DNA from: Trichosporon coremiiforme
Lineage: Eukaryota > Basidiomycota > Tremellomycetes > Trichosporonales > Trichosporonaceae
Assembly: GCA_039545355.1 (NCBI GenBank)
Contig: BCJJ01000004.1
Location: 1,010,801-1,074,800 of the forward strand
Direction of reading: 5' to 3'
DNA: 64,000 bases
Below, in pieces: positions 43,848 to 55,752 of the stretch. Both the position numbers and the translations under genes were made by a program. The notes under the pieces are model-generated. The model was given only the letters and a program-made list of their open reading frames with translations. It did not search any database and was not told the origin of the DNA. Position 1 is the first letter of the stretch; each line of letters starts with the position of its first letter.

Positions 43848-44120
43848 GTGTTGAGAATTGTATGAGGCTGCGGTTCAGAACGCACGTAGAGTTGTCGCCA
43901 AGGGTGAAGAAGGAGCTTTGGCCACTCGTCGGCATCCTGCTCGTCATGTTCACAGCGCGACGCGTTTCATCAAGCTCGCGTGAACAGATCCAGGCACGAC
44001 CGTGGGTGACCGTGGAAAAGTGGAGGTCAGCTGAAGGCCAAGTCCGCCTCGGTGACGCACAGCCAGGACGAGCACAGTCTTCGAAGTCTGCGATACCCTC
44101 CCACTCTTGATCTCGACACA

Positions 44121-46500
44121 ATGCGGACGATCACGGCTCTGTTGGAACCAAAGAGACCGGAAAGGGCGGATCTTGAAGCATTCCTCGACCGACAGTCGGC
44201 GTTGCTCCAGCTCGAGCGCGAGGAGGAGGAAGAACAGACTCGCCTGCTGAACAGCAACTGCAGCGCGAAACTGCTGGAGCAACGCGGACTTGCTCTGAAC
44301 GGTCTCGGCGTAAGCGCACAAAATGTTGGTCTCGGAGGAAAGACGTGAGTTGAACTACGATTTTGACGCAGCTGACGTTAGCATCATTGAGCTTCACCGT
44401 CCATTGGCATACCACACGACCCAAGCCCTGCCTCCGCATACGTTCCGACCAGGAGATCCCGTGCGCGTTGAGGAGTATGTGTCAGCCCCGAAGAAGGGGA
44501 GGGCAGGAAAGGAGGAGCTCCCTGGTGTTGAGGGCGTCATCTACAAGGTGGGCGAGCGACGAAAGAGCTAAGGGGCATGGCGCGGTTTAGCTGACCCCCA
44601 GGTTGGACCGGAGAAGATCAGCGTAGCCGTCAGCGAAGGCGATGTCGACCTTCCTGAAAGGCTACGCATTGTCAAGCTGGCAAACAGTGTCGTGTTTGAC
44701 CGCATGCGCAAGACATTGGAGCACCTCCGCCGCCTCGTTGTGCCGGAAGCCGGAGGTTCGACACCATCAGCCGAGAACATGACCCTGGTCAACTCGCTGC
44801 TCGGCATGCAGAAGCCGACGTGGTCGAAGACCGTTCCCGCACCAACATTGCAGAACGCTGAGGCGAAAGATGGTTCGATCGAGTGGATCGGAGAACGCCT
44901 CAACGACAGCCAGAAGGAAGCGATCGACTTCTGCCTGCGCGCCGACAGTGTAGCGTGCATTCATGGTCCGCCGGGAACGGGCAAGACGCATACGCTCGTC
45001 GAGCTCATCCTGCAGTTCCTTGCTCGTCCGGTGCAGCCGGGTGGCTCGGCTTCGCCGCGTATCCTCGTCACAACGCCGAGCAACCTGGCCCTGGACAACC
45101 TGCTCGCGCGTCTCTCACATGTCGCACGCACCGACCCGAAGGCTGGCGCTCTCCTCCCGCCCGGCTCCATCCTGCGACTCGGCCACCCATCGCGTGTTAG
45201 CAAGGACTTGCTCCCCGCAACGCTAGACTACAAGGCCGTGCACGGTGACGCTGGTGCGCTCGTCGCCGACATCGGAGACGAGATTAAGGGCCACCTCAGC
45301 GACCTTGGCAAGAAGCGCGGCGAGCGTGGTGCCGTGAAGGGCAAAGCTCGTGGTGAAAAGTGGGGCGAGGTACGCGAACTGCGTCGCGAATACCGTGCTC
45401 GTGAAGCCAAGGTCGTGAAGTCTGTTGTCGGCGAGGCGCGTGTCGTGCTCGCGACTTGTCACAGCGCCGGCTCGAGGCAGATCAACAATGTCAACTTTGA
45501 CGTCGCGGTCATTGACGAGGCGACGCAGGCGCTCGAGCCTGTTGCCTGGGTGCCGATCCTGAAGGCGAAGAAGCTCGTTCTCGCAGGCGACCCGCAGCAG
45601 CTCCCACCCACCATCACCAGCAAGCCGGACAAGCTTCCAAACCTGAAGGACGATGCGAAGGTTGAAGACAAGACGAAGGATCTCAGCTTGCAACCCAAGC
45701 TCCGACCACCGCGGACGCTGGAGACGACGCTCTTCGACCGTCTTGAGGACCTGTACGGCGCCGGCATCAAACGCGTGCTCAAGGTGCAATACCGGTATGT
45801 TTCCCTTCGAGCTCATGTCGTCGGTATGGCTAAGCTGACATACAGAATGAACGAGAAGATTGCTGAGTTCCCGAGCCAGACGCTTTACGGCGGGGAGCTC
45901 ATCTCCGATCCGTCGGTCGCGAAGCACACTCTCATGGATTTGCCGTCGGTTGAGGCAGACGGCGAGGACGCCGAGGAAGCGCTCTCGCCTCCCGTCATCT
46001 TCTACGACACGGCCGGCTGCGACTTCCGGGAACGGGACGAGGAGGACGAGCTTGCGCTCGCGAAGCGGAGGGAGGGCGAGGGTGGTTCAAAGAGTAACGA
46101 GAACGAGGCAGAGATCGTTGCGAGCGTCGTGCGCCGCCTCGTCTCGCTCGGCGTGCCCGAGGAGGAGGTCGGTGTCGTCGTGCCGTACCAGGCGCAGGTC
46201 GCTGTGCTCGCCAAGATGCTTCGGGAAGAGTTCCCGAACATGACGATCGGCACCGTCGACGGCCTCCAGGGCCAGGAGCGTGATGCTGTCGTGCTCTCGC
46301 TCGTTAGGAGCAATGAGAAGGGCGACGTCGGATTCCTTGGTCAGTACAAGCGACTCAACGTCGCTATGACGAGACCGAGACGGCAGCTCGTTGTCGTCGG
46401 CGACTCGGAAACCGTTGCCAAGGGCAGCGCATACCTCAAGAGCTGGATTAAGTGGCTCGAGGACAACGCCGACGTGCGATACGCAGGCGACGAGGTGTAG
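44121..46500 (+). CDS. HCS1: IGHMBP2/Hcs1-type SF1 helicase
   Basis: Four exons, 44121-44344, 44382-44547, 44602-45794 and 45846-46500; 745 aa. The N-terminus (FLDRQSALLQLEREEEEEQT) and the barrel segment (PGDPVRVEEY) precede the Upf1-like SF1 core: Q-motif LNDSQKEAI, Walker A GPPGTGKTHT, DNLL, motif II VIDEATQALEP, motif III LAGDPQQLPPT, QYRMNEKI (formed across the last intron), TVDGLQGQE and NVAMTRPRRQLVVVGD. This set and the LVVPEAGG..PSAENMTLV lead-in identify the SMUBP2/IGHMBP2 group, in yeast the DNA polymerase alpha-associated 5'-3' helicase A. There is no R3H or AN1 finger at the C-terminus, as in the yeast protein. The last intron is 51 nt, a multiple of three, and open, but removing it gives the canonical motif. 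Confidence 0.9.
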
Positions 46501-46823
46501 CCGTCCATTCTGCATAGAGTCCAACTCGATCGCTCCCCGTCCTCCTTCAAAGCCTCTTTGCACACTTGTCGGGATACACTATGCACAGACACTGCACAAT
46601 TTTGCATACACTGAATCTCATTCGCAGCACCATACCTTGACCGGGTGCTCACATCCGACGGAGTGCTGAAATCAGCCACCGCATAGTCCCGCCTCTGCTA
46701 CATTCGACATCCCGCTCTTGCCTGAAGTCAGCTTGAGAGCGAGTGCCCGCTAGCTACCTTCATCATTCCCATCGGCCGCTGCTTCCGTCGAGCAGGAGCC
46801 AAAAGGTAGACGTTACCGCCCTG
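46501..46823. other. Intergenic
   Basis: 3' flank of the helicase and tRNA-Glu. Nothing else seen. Confidence 0.5.
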
Positions 46824-46933
46824 TTCTCCGCCAGGGAGTCGAACCCTGCTCTATCGCGCACCCTTGTGAGCTCGAGATGCTCCAGGATCTCCCGTTTGAG
46901 AGGCGATTATACTAACCGATATACTAGCGAAGA
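46824..46933 (-). tRNA. tRNA-Glu (anticodon CTC), with intron
   Basis: On the minus strand the acceptor TCTTCGC pairs with GCGGAGA (one G-U), discriminator A. The anticodon stem ATCGC pairs with GCGAT; the loop C-T-CTC-A gives CTC. The T-arm is CAGGG TTCGACT CCCTG. About 38 nt after position 37 is the intron. The gene lies immediately downstream of the micro-exon gene on the same strand. Confidence 0.85.
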
Positions 46934-49290
46934 GACGCTGTGTGATGGCGAGCACGCCGGCGGCGGCGCCGAGCCCGGCTCCGAGCTCCACAGAAAGCGA
47001 GTTGCTGCTGTCAGCTTGCAAAGAGGATCGCGAAACTTACGCGGTTTCCTGGGTGCCGCTCAAAGGAATCCTCTACCAGTCGTCTCGAGGCAGAAAGCAG
47101 GCCTTCGCTGAGGCTTGCGCTGTGCGTCAGCTTATCAACGCGATGGCGCCAGTTCACGCGTCTCCGGAGGTGGAGCAGGGTCCGAGTGAACGGAAGTACC
47201 AGATTAAATCGAGGTTGGCGGCCTGCCTTGTTGTCAGCTTGATGAAGCGCTGTTCATAACTCACAGCGTTGGCCCTGAAACATGTCAGGCGAGGCAGACT
47301 CTATCGACAGCTGCTGTCAGCTAATCGACTCGAATGTCTCAAAGCTACATTCTTCTGTGCGTCAGCTGCAGCAATGGGAAGGCATCAGCTTACAGTGCTC
47401 CGAGCGTAGATCGGGGCAGACGCAACTCCGCTGGATATCAGCTTGATCAATTACGACTGTGAAGCGGACCTGTGCCACACTGCCTGTTAGCTCGAACATG
47501 CAGGCGACTTGAGCTTACCCCTGGGTCATTGTGTCGGTTGCCCCGCAGAGTGCAGGAGGCTGGGACGGAGGCACATTAGTTGCATCCTGGGGTCAGCTTC
47601 ATGGTGCAGTTCTTTTAGCTACCTGTGTCTCATCGCGCGTAATGCGCTGCGGTCGTCGCGAAAGTTGAGGTGTGGGAGCACCACTGCGTGTTGGCTGAGC
47701 GCTGCAGTCTTCTAGCCTGCCCGTTGAACACTGAGTGCCAGTTATCACGATGAGGGACGCCGTCAACTTCCACTGCTTCGACCTGATCACCAATGAAAGT
47801 TGCGGCTGCGGTTAGCTTCGATATCCAGACTGTGCAGCCTACCTGTGCCGTAGGAGTATCGCGTTTCCGGAGTGTCGGAAATGTGCCTGCGTGTTGGCTT
47901 TCCGTGACGGTGTGGGATAGCCCATCTGTCCCTATGAGACTGATGGTCAGTTTCTGCAACGCGAGACTCAGTCAACTTACACCCGATACTCTTTTTCGAT
48001 GGAGAGGTACCTGAGGCGTATGTCGGGGCTTAGCTCACGAGACGGAGGTGGGACGCCTACCCTTCGATTCGGTTGTGGCACTGGAGGTGGCTGTCATTCG
48101 CGTGGCGGGAAGCCTCACCTTGTCCCCTTTTCCAGTTTCGTGACACAGGTTCGAGAGGTAGGAGGTTCTGAGAGTTGGCTCAGTCCTCGTTCGCCACAGC
48201 CTACCTCTTTCGGGCTGAGCGCTAGTTAATGCAGAGGCAGGATCAGAAACCTACATCACTTCATATCGGTGATGAACCATGTGTCTGCGTGTGGGCTAAT
48301 GCTGCTCGTACACAGTAGCCTACCTTCTCTCGGGAGCGACTGGGGGTCAGTTTAGCTGCCAAAGCGGCATTTAACGCACAGTACGCGTCTGGCGTTGGCT
48401 TCTGTCGGGTGCCGTGAGCCTACCGTTCCAAGTATGTGGCTGGAGTCAGCTTTCATGTCCTCTATCCCGATAGCGTACCATATCCCGAGTCCTAACTTTC
48501 ACCCATCGTGCCACGCTGAAAATCAGTTCAGGATTTACACTATCAGAGAGCTACCTCTTTGCGCTAGACTGGATGTCAGTTTGCACAGCAGATCTTCAGC
48601 CTTACCATTTTCCACGTTGAGAGCGAGGGGACTGTGGGTTGGCTCGGGATTCGCGATCTGGAAAGCCCACTTTGTTCAGTGGCAGTCTGGTGCCGGAACG
48701 TTTGCTAGCCTACTTTTCGTCCTGGGCTCGAACATAGTGGCGCGGTGGAGAAGTCTGCGTGTTGGATAGAGTGTGGGGCGCGGTTAGTTCGTCCAAACCG
48801 AAGATTGGGCTGGCGTCAGCTCTTTTCCTAGAGGGTACAGCGTACCTGGCCCACTCATGTTGCTGGGGGTCAGCTCTGAGTCCTCGTCTGTGAGCGAACC
48901 AGTCTGCATGTCAGCTCGTAGACCGATCGCCAGGATACTGCCAAGACTATAAGAATCAAAGCCCGAGCAGTCAAAAGATAAACTGGGCGTCAGTTCAGTT
49001 CAAGTGATTAATCAACTCACATGCTCCTTTTCTTCTCTTGTGTCTGGCGTCGGCTCACCATCTTTCTCAGGAAGCCCGCCGTGGAGTCTGCGTGTCAGCT
49101 TTCGCTTTGGTTGGCCAGCTCACAGTGATCTTGTGGCCGTGTCGTGGTGAGGCGAAGGCGATAGGAAGCACTTCGCGTCAGAGAGCATACGGAGCACACC
49201 CGTTCTGCGGGTCAGCTAATGCCGCGGACTGAGCGGAGAAGCATACTGTCGTCAGCTCAAGCAACAAATCATCCCGAAACTTTACCATAT
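46925..49290 (-). CDS. Micro-exon gene of unknown function
   Basis: The minus strand shows a regular series of short introns with GT donors (often GTAGGC, GTACGC, GTGAGT, GTAAGC) and acceptors preceded by GCTGAC/GCTAAC/GCCAAC, almost all 35-45 nt: for example 49020-48983, 48938-48904, 48845-48810, 48605-48569 and 48554-48516. Exons between them are tiny, including 14 nt at 48568-48555, 16 nt at 48439-48424 and 48339-48324, and 10 nt at 48214-48205. I count about 25. One consistent phase path gives segments such as SPIFGLDELTAPHTLSNTQ, HMVHHRYE, TDGLSHTVTESQHAGTFPTL, VEAVEVDGVPHRDNWHS and ASLSEGLLSASRRLVEDSF, roughly 400 residues, mostly disordered in composition. No domain is recognised. The start (ATG 49288 or 49293) and the last exon, which runs into tRNA-Glu, are uncertain; several junctions have more than one open solution. 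Confidence 0.5.
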
Positions 49291-49293
49291 CAT

Positions 49294-50499
49294 CCGGTCG
49301 CGTGCCGGTCATCAGGATCGTTCGTAAAGAAAGACGCTGTGTGGATGTGGTGGAAGGGATTCAAAGTCGAAAGTGAGAAGAAGTATGAAGGGAAGAACAG
49401 AATCGACAGCTTGGAGGTCTTACAGCGTATGGCCTGCAATCTACTCCGGGGCGCCAGCACGACAGCGGGTTGCGCAGCCCTTGACATACACTCGCACTAC
49501 TCTCGCCGCCCTCGCACACTCATACACATCCCTTAGTCACATTGGGAAAGGCAGCCTTCTAAGGGACACAGCTGGTCGACTCTAAACTTAGGTCTTCCGC
49601 CTGATGTTGACGCGGGTCTACCAGACGTCAAGAGCTCCGTTTACACACCGTTGTACGCTGCTCGCGCGTCGCTCGCACACTCCTCGCCCCGTCTCGTCGC
49701 GTCCCTTGTCTCACCATATCAACTGATTTCGAAGACGAGCAACCCGTCCCTATACTGGCCTGAGACTCGGGTCCGAGACTGGGCTGTGGGATGGCACGGC
49801 CAGATCTTGGCCTCGCGATGCTAGCCCCTCTGCACCTCGTCGCGTACGCTCAGACGCACAGCTGGTGAGAAAAGTCCAGTCCTCGATCCCCTCATATGGA
49901 CAGCATCTCCTTGCACACATCTCTATCGGCCAGTGACGCGTCTATCCCCGTTCCCCAGGCTCCTAATCCTCTTGACACCCTCAGACATCCTCACAACCTT
50001 CAGCTACACCTTTGAGACATTCGTGGGATGCATCAAACCTCGATCCTCACCGCTCGGGGTATTTTCCGAATTTTGCCCCATTTTCCATCACCCATTGCTT
50101 CCCTCCCCCTCATCGCTCAACTTCACCTCCAGAGCCAAGGTCACGACGAGTCCTATTGGCATTACATGCACATCGTGCTACAACTGATACTGGTGATACA
50201 GTGGTTTCCTCTCTTTCTCTCCTTCTGCTCGCGCTCGTCGACGTAGAGTGGCGGACTGGAGCTCTCGCGATTCTTTCAACTTCTTCTCTTCAAGATCTGT
50301 CTTCTTCCTTCCCTAGCTCGCTCTGACTCGCTGTCCGGAAGGACTCGACGGCTCGGCATCTCGTCCCAGCCGCTTCCCGTGGGGCCAAAGCCATGCCTGA
50401 GCGCCTCAGAGGCCAAGTCCGTCCCAGTGTCGACTACGTCTTAAAACCCGATATCCACGACCTAAACCACTGTCTCGTCAGCTCATCGACCAAAGTGCT
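49294..50499. other. Intergenic
   Basis: Promoter side of the micro-exon gene and 3' flank of the phosphodiesterase. No gene seen. Confidence 0.5.
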
Positions 50500-52052
50500 T
50501 CAGCTGTCTTGGTACTCACAGACGCGATCCCCCGGCGAAAGCAACGCAAATTCGACCCCAAGACTATTCTTCTTCTCCAACTCGAGCAGTTCGGCCTGAA
50601 TCAGCTCCCTAGCCCCCAACCCCGAAGGATGGGGCTGGAGGAATTCCTTGATGTGCGTGATGTAAACCCTCAAACCCTGGAGCGGCCTCTCCTTGGCTGG
50701 CAGGAGGGACGCCAGCGTCTTCAGTTCGTGGAACACGCCCGGCGGCGACAGGTGCCCGTACATGAGCTCTTGGGACCGGCTGCTGTCGTACGAGCATTCC
50801 ATGAATATACTCGTCAAACGACCCGCGCGCATCGACTTCGCGGCCTGCTCCCAGATCGCCGTGTTGTACTCGCCTGCGGTTTCGCCTGCTGCTACGGCGG
50901 TGGATTCTTCCCCTGGAGCCCTGTAGGCGGACTCGAAGTCGCCGAAGAAGAGGAACTCGGCCTCGCCGCTGTCCTCGGCGCTCGCTAGGGAGGCGAGCGA
51001 GAGGGTGCTGTCGTCTGGGTCCACGGGGGGCGTGGAGAGCGATTGCCGCCGAGACGCAGGGACGGATCCGAGCATGGTCGGGTCGTACCGGACAAACACG
51101 GCTGAGGAACCATACGGGCCGTGACTCGTCGCGCCATGCGAGAGGGGGAAGATCTGAGTCGAGATCGGGAGGGAGGGATGGAGCTGCGCGTGGAACCGGG
51201 CAGGGAACAGTCTGTCGTCAGTTTGTCCCACGAATGACCTCAGCTGGGGTGTGGAAGTGGCTCTCAACTTCCGCTGTCACGGGTACTCACGGCGTGAACT
51301 TGGCCCCTACGCCGGCCTTCTGATCCGCAATCAGCTTTCTCCGTTTCCGTCCGCGCTCTGGCTCTGGCGCCCACTCGCCCAGCTCCGGCCAGAGCCCGCC
51401 GCCATAAGCCGCGGCGAGGTTGTCCAGCGTCTCCTTCAGCGCATATACCGGTATACGGCTGGGGGCTGGTGGGGCTGTGTTGTCGCTCGGTGGGGTCAGC
51501 TCGGCGCCCCCGAACGTCGGCGGCCGGGCAGGACGCTGCGGGACCGAGCCCGAGAGCATGATGAGGGAGATGGCGTGGTCGAGGTGCGCGTGCGTTATGA
51601 GGTAGCACCTGCGGTTAGTCAGCTTGGGAATCCAGGAAGGGAAAGGCTCACGAAAGATAACTGAAGACGTAGGCTGCCTTCAGCACCGGACTGTTGTGCT
51701 CTGGCGGAATCGCGAGCTCGGGGAACATGGCCGCCGCGTCATGATACTTGAACAGCTGGGCCAAGGCGCCGATGCCGCTTCCGCCCTCGAGGGCAACGAT
51801 GCCGTCCTCCCACTTGCTCTTCAGCGGCTTCACGAGATATCTGCCGTCAGCAAAGCCTTCATTGTGTGCTTACCCGGAGCAATCCGTCTCTAGCGGTCCG
51901 CCGCCGGATCCCAGGACGACCATCTCGAACGCCGGCTGAGGGACTGGAGGAATCTCGGCGTCGGGCTCGGCAACGAGCTGGTCGTTCAGCACTGGCTCAG
52001 CCGGGGGAACGGGCGTGCTCGCCTCTGAGCGGCTCTGCGTTCTGTTCGGCAT
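50500..52052 (-). CDS. PDE1: Class II (Pde1-type) cAMP phosphodiesterase
   Basis: Four exons, 52052-51874, 51840-51652, 51608-51291 and 51211-50500; 465 aa. After a Pro-rich N-terminus, EMVVLGSGGGPLETDCSG|YLVKPL opens the metallo-beta-lactamase-like fold. The class II signature is split by an intron: SYLS|CYLITHAHLDHAISLIMLSG supplies HxHxDH. Later come PLSHGATSHGPYGSSAVF (third metal His), FFGDFES and the C-terminal MECSYDSS..LMYGHLSPPGVFHEL..LRVYITHIKE. This matches the low-affinity cyclic-nucleotide phosphodiesterases of fungi, which lower cAMP and damp PKA signalling. Introns are 33, 43 and 79 nt, all phase 2. A Ser/Glu insertion near residues 285-330 varies in the family. Confidence 0.9.
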
Positions 52053-53902
52053 TGTGTTGTCGGCTCGCGTGTGGTGTATGACGGAGCCGCCTTTGTTGAA
52101 GGGCGCTGTCAGGTGTCGAGATATCAAAGGCTCCGGAGGTGCGGGGATGCAGTTCTGTGTGAATGAACGATAGGGACAGGGCGCAACGTCACAAGCTGCG
52201 TGTTGATCAGGGGTGATCAGCGGGAACTGTCGATCACCGCGAGTTGTGGGTTGCAGTCGACCGGCCAACGGGCCAACGGGGATCAACGCGCTCGCGTGGG
52301 TCGGAAGAGTCGGGGGTCAGGACCGAATCAATGTCGATCACTTGCTCGCCGGATGCACACGGGGAGGGTTCCGGAGGGTACGGCTTCGCTTCGCCTGAGC
52401 TAGCTGAAGCTAGTGTGGTGAAGTGTGGAGGGTGAGACTGAGACCGAGACCGGACTGACGTATCGGCGTGCGTTGCGCGCTGAGGTACGGCGCGGGACGA
52501 GGGATGGTCGGGCTGCGGGGGCGCGGGATCCTACGGCGTCGGCTGGACTAGAACAGGCTCGCTCGATCCGAGTAAGCGAACAAGGTTATCGTAGGTGTCA
52601 GGCGGATGCGGCGTCGATACGATTGTGGAACGGCGTAAGCGGCGACGACGAGCGGCAAGCGGCGGGCGGACTGTCTCTTGTCCGGGGGGGGCGAGGGTGG
52701 AGGGGAGCAATTGGTGGGGTGCGGGGAGGGGGGCGGAGCAAAGGCGCACGGAGGACGTAGCGTGCGGCGTGTGTAGCGCGCAGGGTGTGTCGTGCGTCTT
52801 GCAGAGGCGGGGGGTAGAGAACGAAGGAGCGAAGTCGGATGGAAGGATGGATGGAGAGAATGTCAGAGTAAAGGGGTGTTTGGTAGTGTGAGGTAAGGTG
52901 GTGGTGGTCATCTGGCGTCACAGCAGTCACTTCAGCCTAGTGACCCGAGCCCAGTCACAAGTCACTTGTCACACCGCCGCTCAAGCGCTGATGCGCTGAT
53001 GCGCACCTCGCGCCGTTCCGAGCGCTCCGCTCTCACTGTGCCTTGCGCCGTGCATCAGCTGACCCCCGCGGAGATCACTGAACCTTGTTACTTGCTTGCT
53101 CATCTTGCACATCACCGTGCGGCTCTACTCTACAGTGAGCGGCAATCATGTCCTCGCACCAATGCTTCATTACCGCTTCAGGAATCGCATGCCCCGACAT
53201 TCCGGCACGCCCTCTCAAGTCGCAACCGTTCCACCGCTTCTGTACCTTCTGCACATCACCTGGCATCATGGGACGGACCAGTTCATCAACATGTTGCAAT
53301 TACAAGGAGCGACGCTGATGCACAAAGCCAAAAAGCGGGTTACTGACTCGGGCTCCAGCGCCCCAACATGGCTCAATTGCATCAGCGGCACTGAGACAAA
53401 TGCAAGGGCCCCCGCGAACGCCGCCGCCAGCGTCAGGTCATCCAGATGAAGGCACGGACGTCAGTTTGCGGCAATCACTCAAAACCCGCCATGGGCTATG
53501 AAGGCGGGGTCAATGCTGGCGAGCCCAACGCTTCCAAACCTCTGCTCACTGCTTCTACGCCCCTTCGCCCTTTCCGAATACCGTCCGCACCTCTCAGAAT
53601 AATGGACTTGGATTCGGGGAAAGCTTCATTGTTGTTCTCGGTGCGAGCGGGTGCGAGCGACGAAATGACGCAGCCCCTCGCCCTTCTCCGACAGGCAAGA
53701 GAATCAATAACATAGGAATATCATCAGCACCAGTCTATCAACATCCAGCCTCATCGAGCAGCCTCTTCGCCTCGAGACTGTCCCTCCTCTCCAACTCGCG
53801 TCTCTCCACACGATCCCACTCCTCCCTCTCCTTCTCTCGCTCTTTCTGCTCTCTAACTCTCTCCAGTTCTTCCTCCGCGTCGACCTCAAAGTCGGAGTCC
53901 TC
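52053..53902. other. Intergenic
   Basis: About 1.85 kb: phosphodiesterase promoter and the 3' flank of the Rrt8-like gene. Long frames here overlap on both strands and have biased composition; none is supported. Confidence 0.45.
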
Positions 53903-54984
53903 CTAGAGCTCCTTCTTCTGGCCCTCCTTGCTGTCCTGGAGGTAGGTGCCGGTGGGAAGAGCGACGTCAGCGACGTCGTCGCCGCTGTCGCGGCCGTTCT
54001 CGATATCGGCGGCCCAGAGCGCAGCACCAACGTTGCTGCAGAGGTTGAGCAGCACACTGGCGACGGGGACGAGGTTGAACACCATCGCGGCAGTGCCGAA
54101 AGCGGCATACTGGGGCTTGCGCTTCGTCGTCCATTCCTGAACCTCGCCGGGTCCCCACCCCTTGAGCTCAAAGTATCGGCGGTGGTACGAGGGACCAGTC
54201 TTGAGACCGTTGTAGCCGAGGAAGAAGGCCGTGCCGACGACAGGGATGAAGTTGAGCGGCAGCGTCAGGACGTAGCGCACAATGTTCTCCGTGGAGAGCT
54301 TGCCCACCGTGCGCGCCTTGAGCTTGCCGAGCACCTTGCCGCCGGACCAGGTCTTGACGGCGCGGTTGGCCTCGACGAGGCGCGCCTGGCCCTTGTTCAC
54401 GAGCACGGCGTCGAAGAGGTCGTCGGCAACGTCGGTCAGGAGGAACGCCTTGCACGCCCACATGATGACGACGTAAGACTCGGCCAGGACGAGGGGCACG
54501 GCCGCGATCACGGCCAGCGGTCCTGTGAACAGGGCAAGGAAGGCGACCTGCGGCAGGTAGAGGATGAAGAAGCAGCCGACGAGGATCGCGAGGCTGACTC
54601 CTGCCGCCTTGGCCAGCGTGGGGAGGAGAGGGAAGAGCAGGTTGGGGTCTGCGGTCAGCTTCTTGCTCCTTTTCCAGCTGGGAAGATGTACGTACGAGTA
54701 AGCAAGTAGACCACTCCGCGGATCGGGTAGAACCACGTCCCGCTCGCCACGCCCTTCTGCGCAATGTTGACCACGCCCTTGACGTCCGACTCGGCCTGGG
54801 CTGCGAATGCGCCGCCCTTCTTCCTCAGCGCCTGGCCGCGGTCGGCTACCTTGTCGCCCGTTCCTTCGGTCCGGCGCTGCCGTGTTCCGCTCGCGGGCGT
54901 GTCGCGGTCCACACTCGTTCCGGCCGCAGCCCGCCGCTCATCAGCGGACAGGAGGGGAATTTCTTCCGCGTTCTTGCTCGACAT
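53903..54984 (-). CDS. Rrt8/Lds-type EI24-like membrane protein
   Basis: Exons 54984-54696 and 54648-53903 with a 47-nt intron (GTACGT..CGCAG); 344 aa. The N-terminal third is charged and disordered, then GTWFYPIRGVVYLLT|HPNLLFPLLP leads into TM helices (GVSLAILVGCFFILYLP, VAFLALFTGPLAVIAAVPLVLAESY, LTLPLNFIPVVGTAFFLGYNGL, AAMVFNLVPVASVLLNLC). The NFIPVVGTAFFLGYNGLKTGP segment is the hallmark of fungal Rrt8/Lds1/Lds2-like proteins with an EI24-type domain, found on lipid droplets, spore wall or ER. The C-terminus ends KKEL, a dilysine KKxx ER-retrieval signal. The upstream region contains tandem CRE sites. Confidence 0.8.
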
Positions 54985-55187
54985 GGTGTTTTGGTGGCAA
55001 GTCGTTAAAATGTGAGGGAGGTTTTGCGGAGATGCAGGAGGGAGGATGGGAGTCTTATACCGTGCCGAGACTCACTTGACGCCGTGTCGGTGTGACGGAA
55101 AACAAAGACGTCATGATGCCCGATGCATGTGGTGACAGGCGGGGCTGGAATCTCGACCGGGAAGGAAAGGCAGGGCGCGCAGATCGG

Positions 55188-55203
55188 TGACGTCATGACG
55201 TCA
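55188..55203. promoter_or_regulatory. Two adjacent CRE/ATF sites
   Basis: TGACGTCATGACGTCA: two perfect 8-bp CRE palindromes with no spacer, about 200 bases upstream of the Rrt8-like start. A near match (AGACGTCA) lies at 55107-55114. Such sites bind CREB/ATF bZIP dimers (Atf1 type in fungi), suggesting stress or developmental control. Confidence 0.6.
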
Positions 55204-55752
55204 TGACATCTCCGGATGGGAGATCTGACTGGCACGCTGCCTGCTCAGTGGGAGCGTCGCACGCGTCGTCTGGGGCGGACCGAGCGAGGCGATGCTATGC
55301 ATGGTGACGCGTTGCGCGATGCTTGTTCCCTGTCAGGTCTCAGCGTGCAAAGCGGGGGATCGACGTGAGGCTGGGTCGCGTTGCGGTGGCTGAAGAGAGC
55401 GGACCGACTTGCCTCCACTTTCCTCGTCCACCGCCTTTCCGGTGTCAGAAATTGGAAGTCAGTGTAGTGAGTGCAGTGAGATGTCACAGCTGCATAATCG
55501 TCCTATCTCTTATGTGCCGCGACATGTGGAACTATGATACATGAAAGGGAATAGGAGGGTCGTGCTAAGAATAGTGGAAAGTACAGCGAGTGAATGGGCA
55601 AACATGGGTCCGAAGTGGATAGTGATGAACTGGAACTCGGACTGAAGCTAGTGCTCCCGTTTGGGACTGCACGTGGACATAGGCGTGCCCTACTAATCGA
55701 CGTTGTGATGGCCTGAGTATCGATCGGCGGGTCGTGACTGTCGCCTCCGGGA

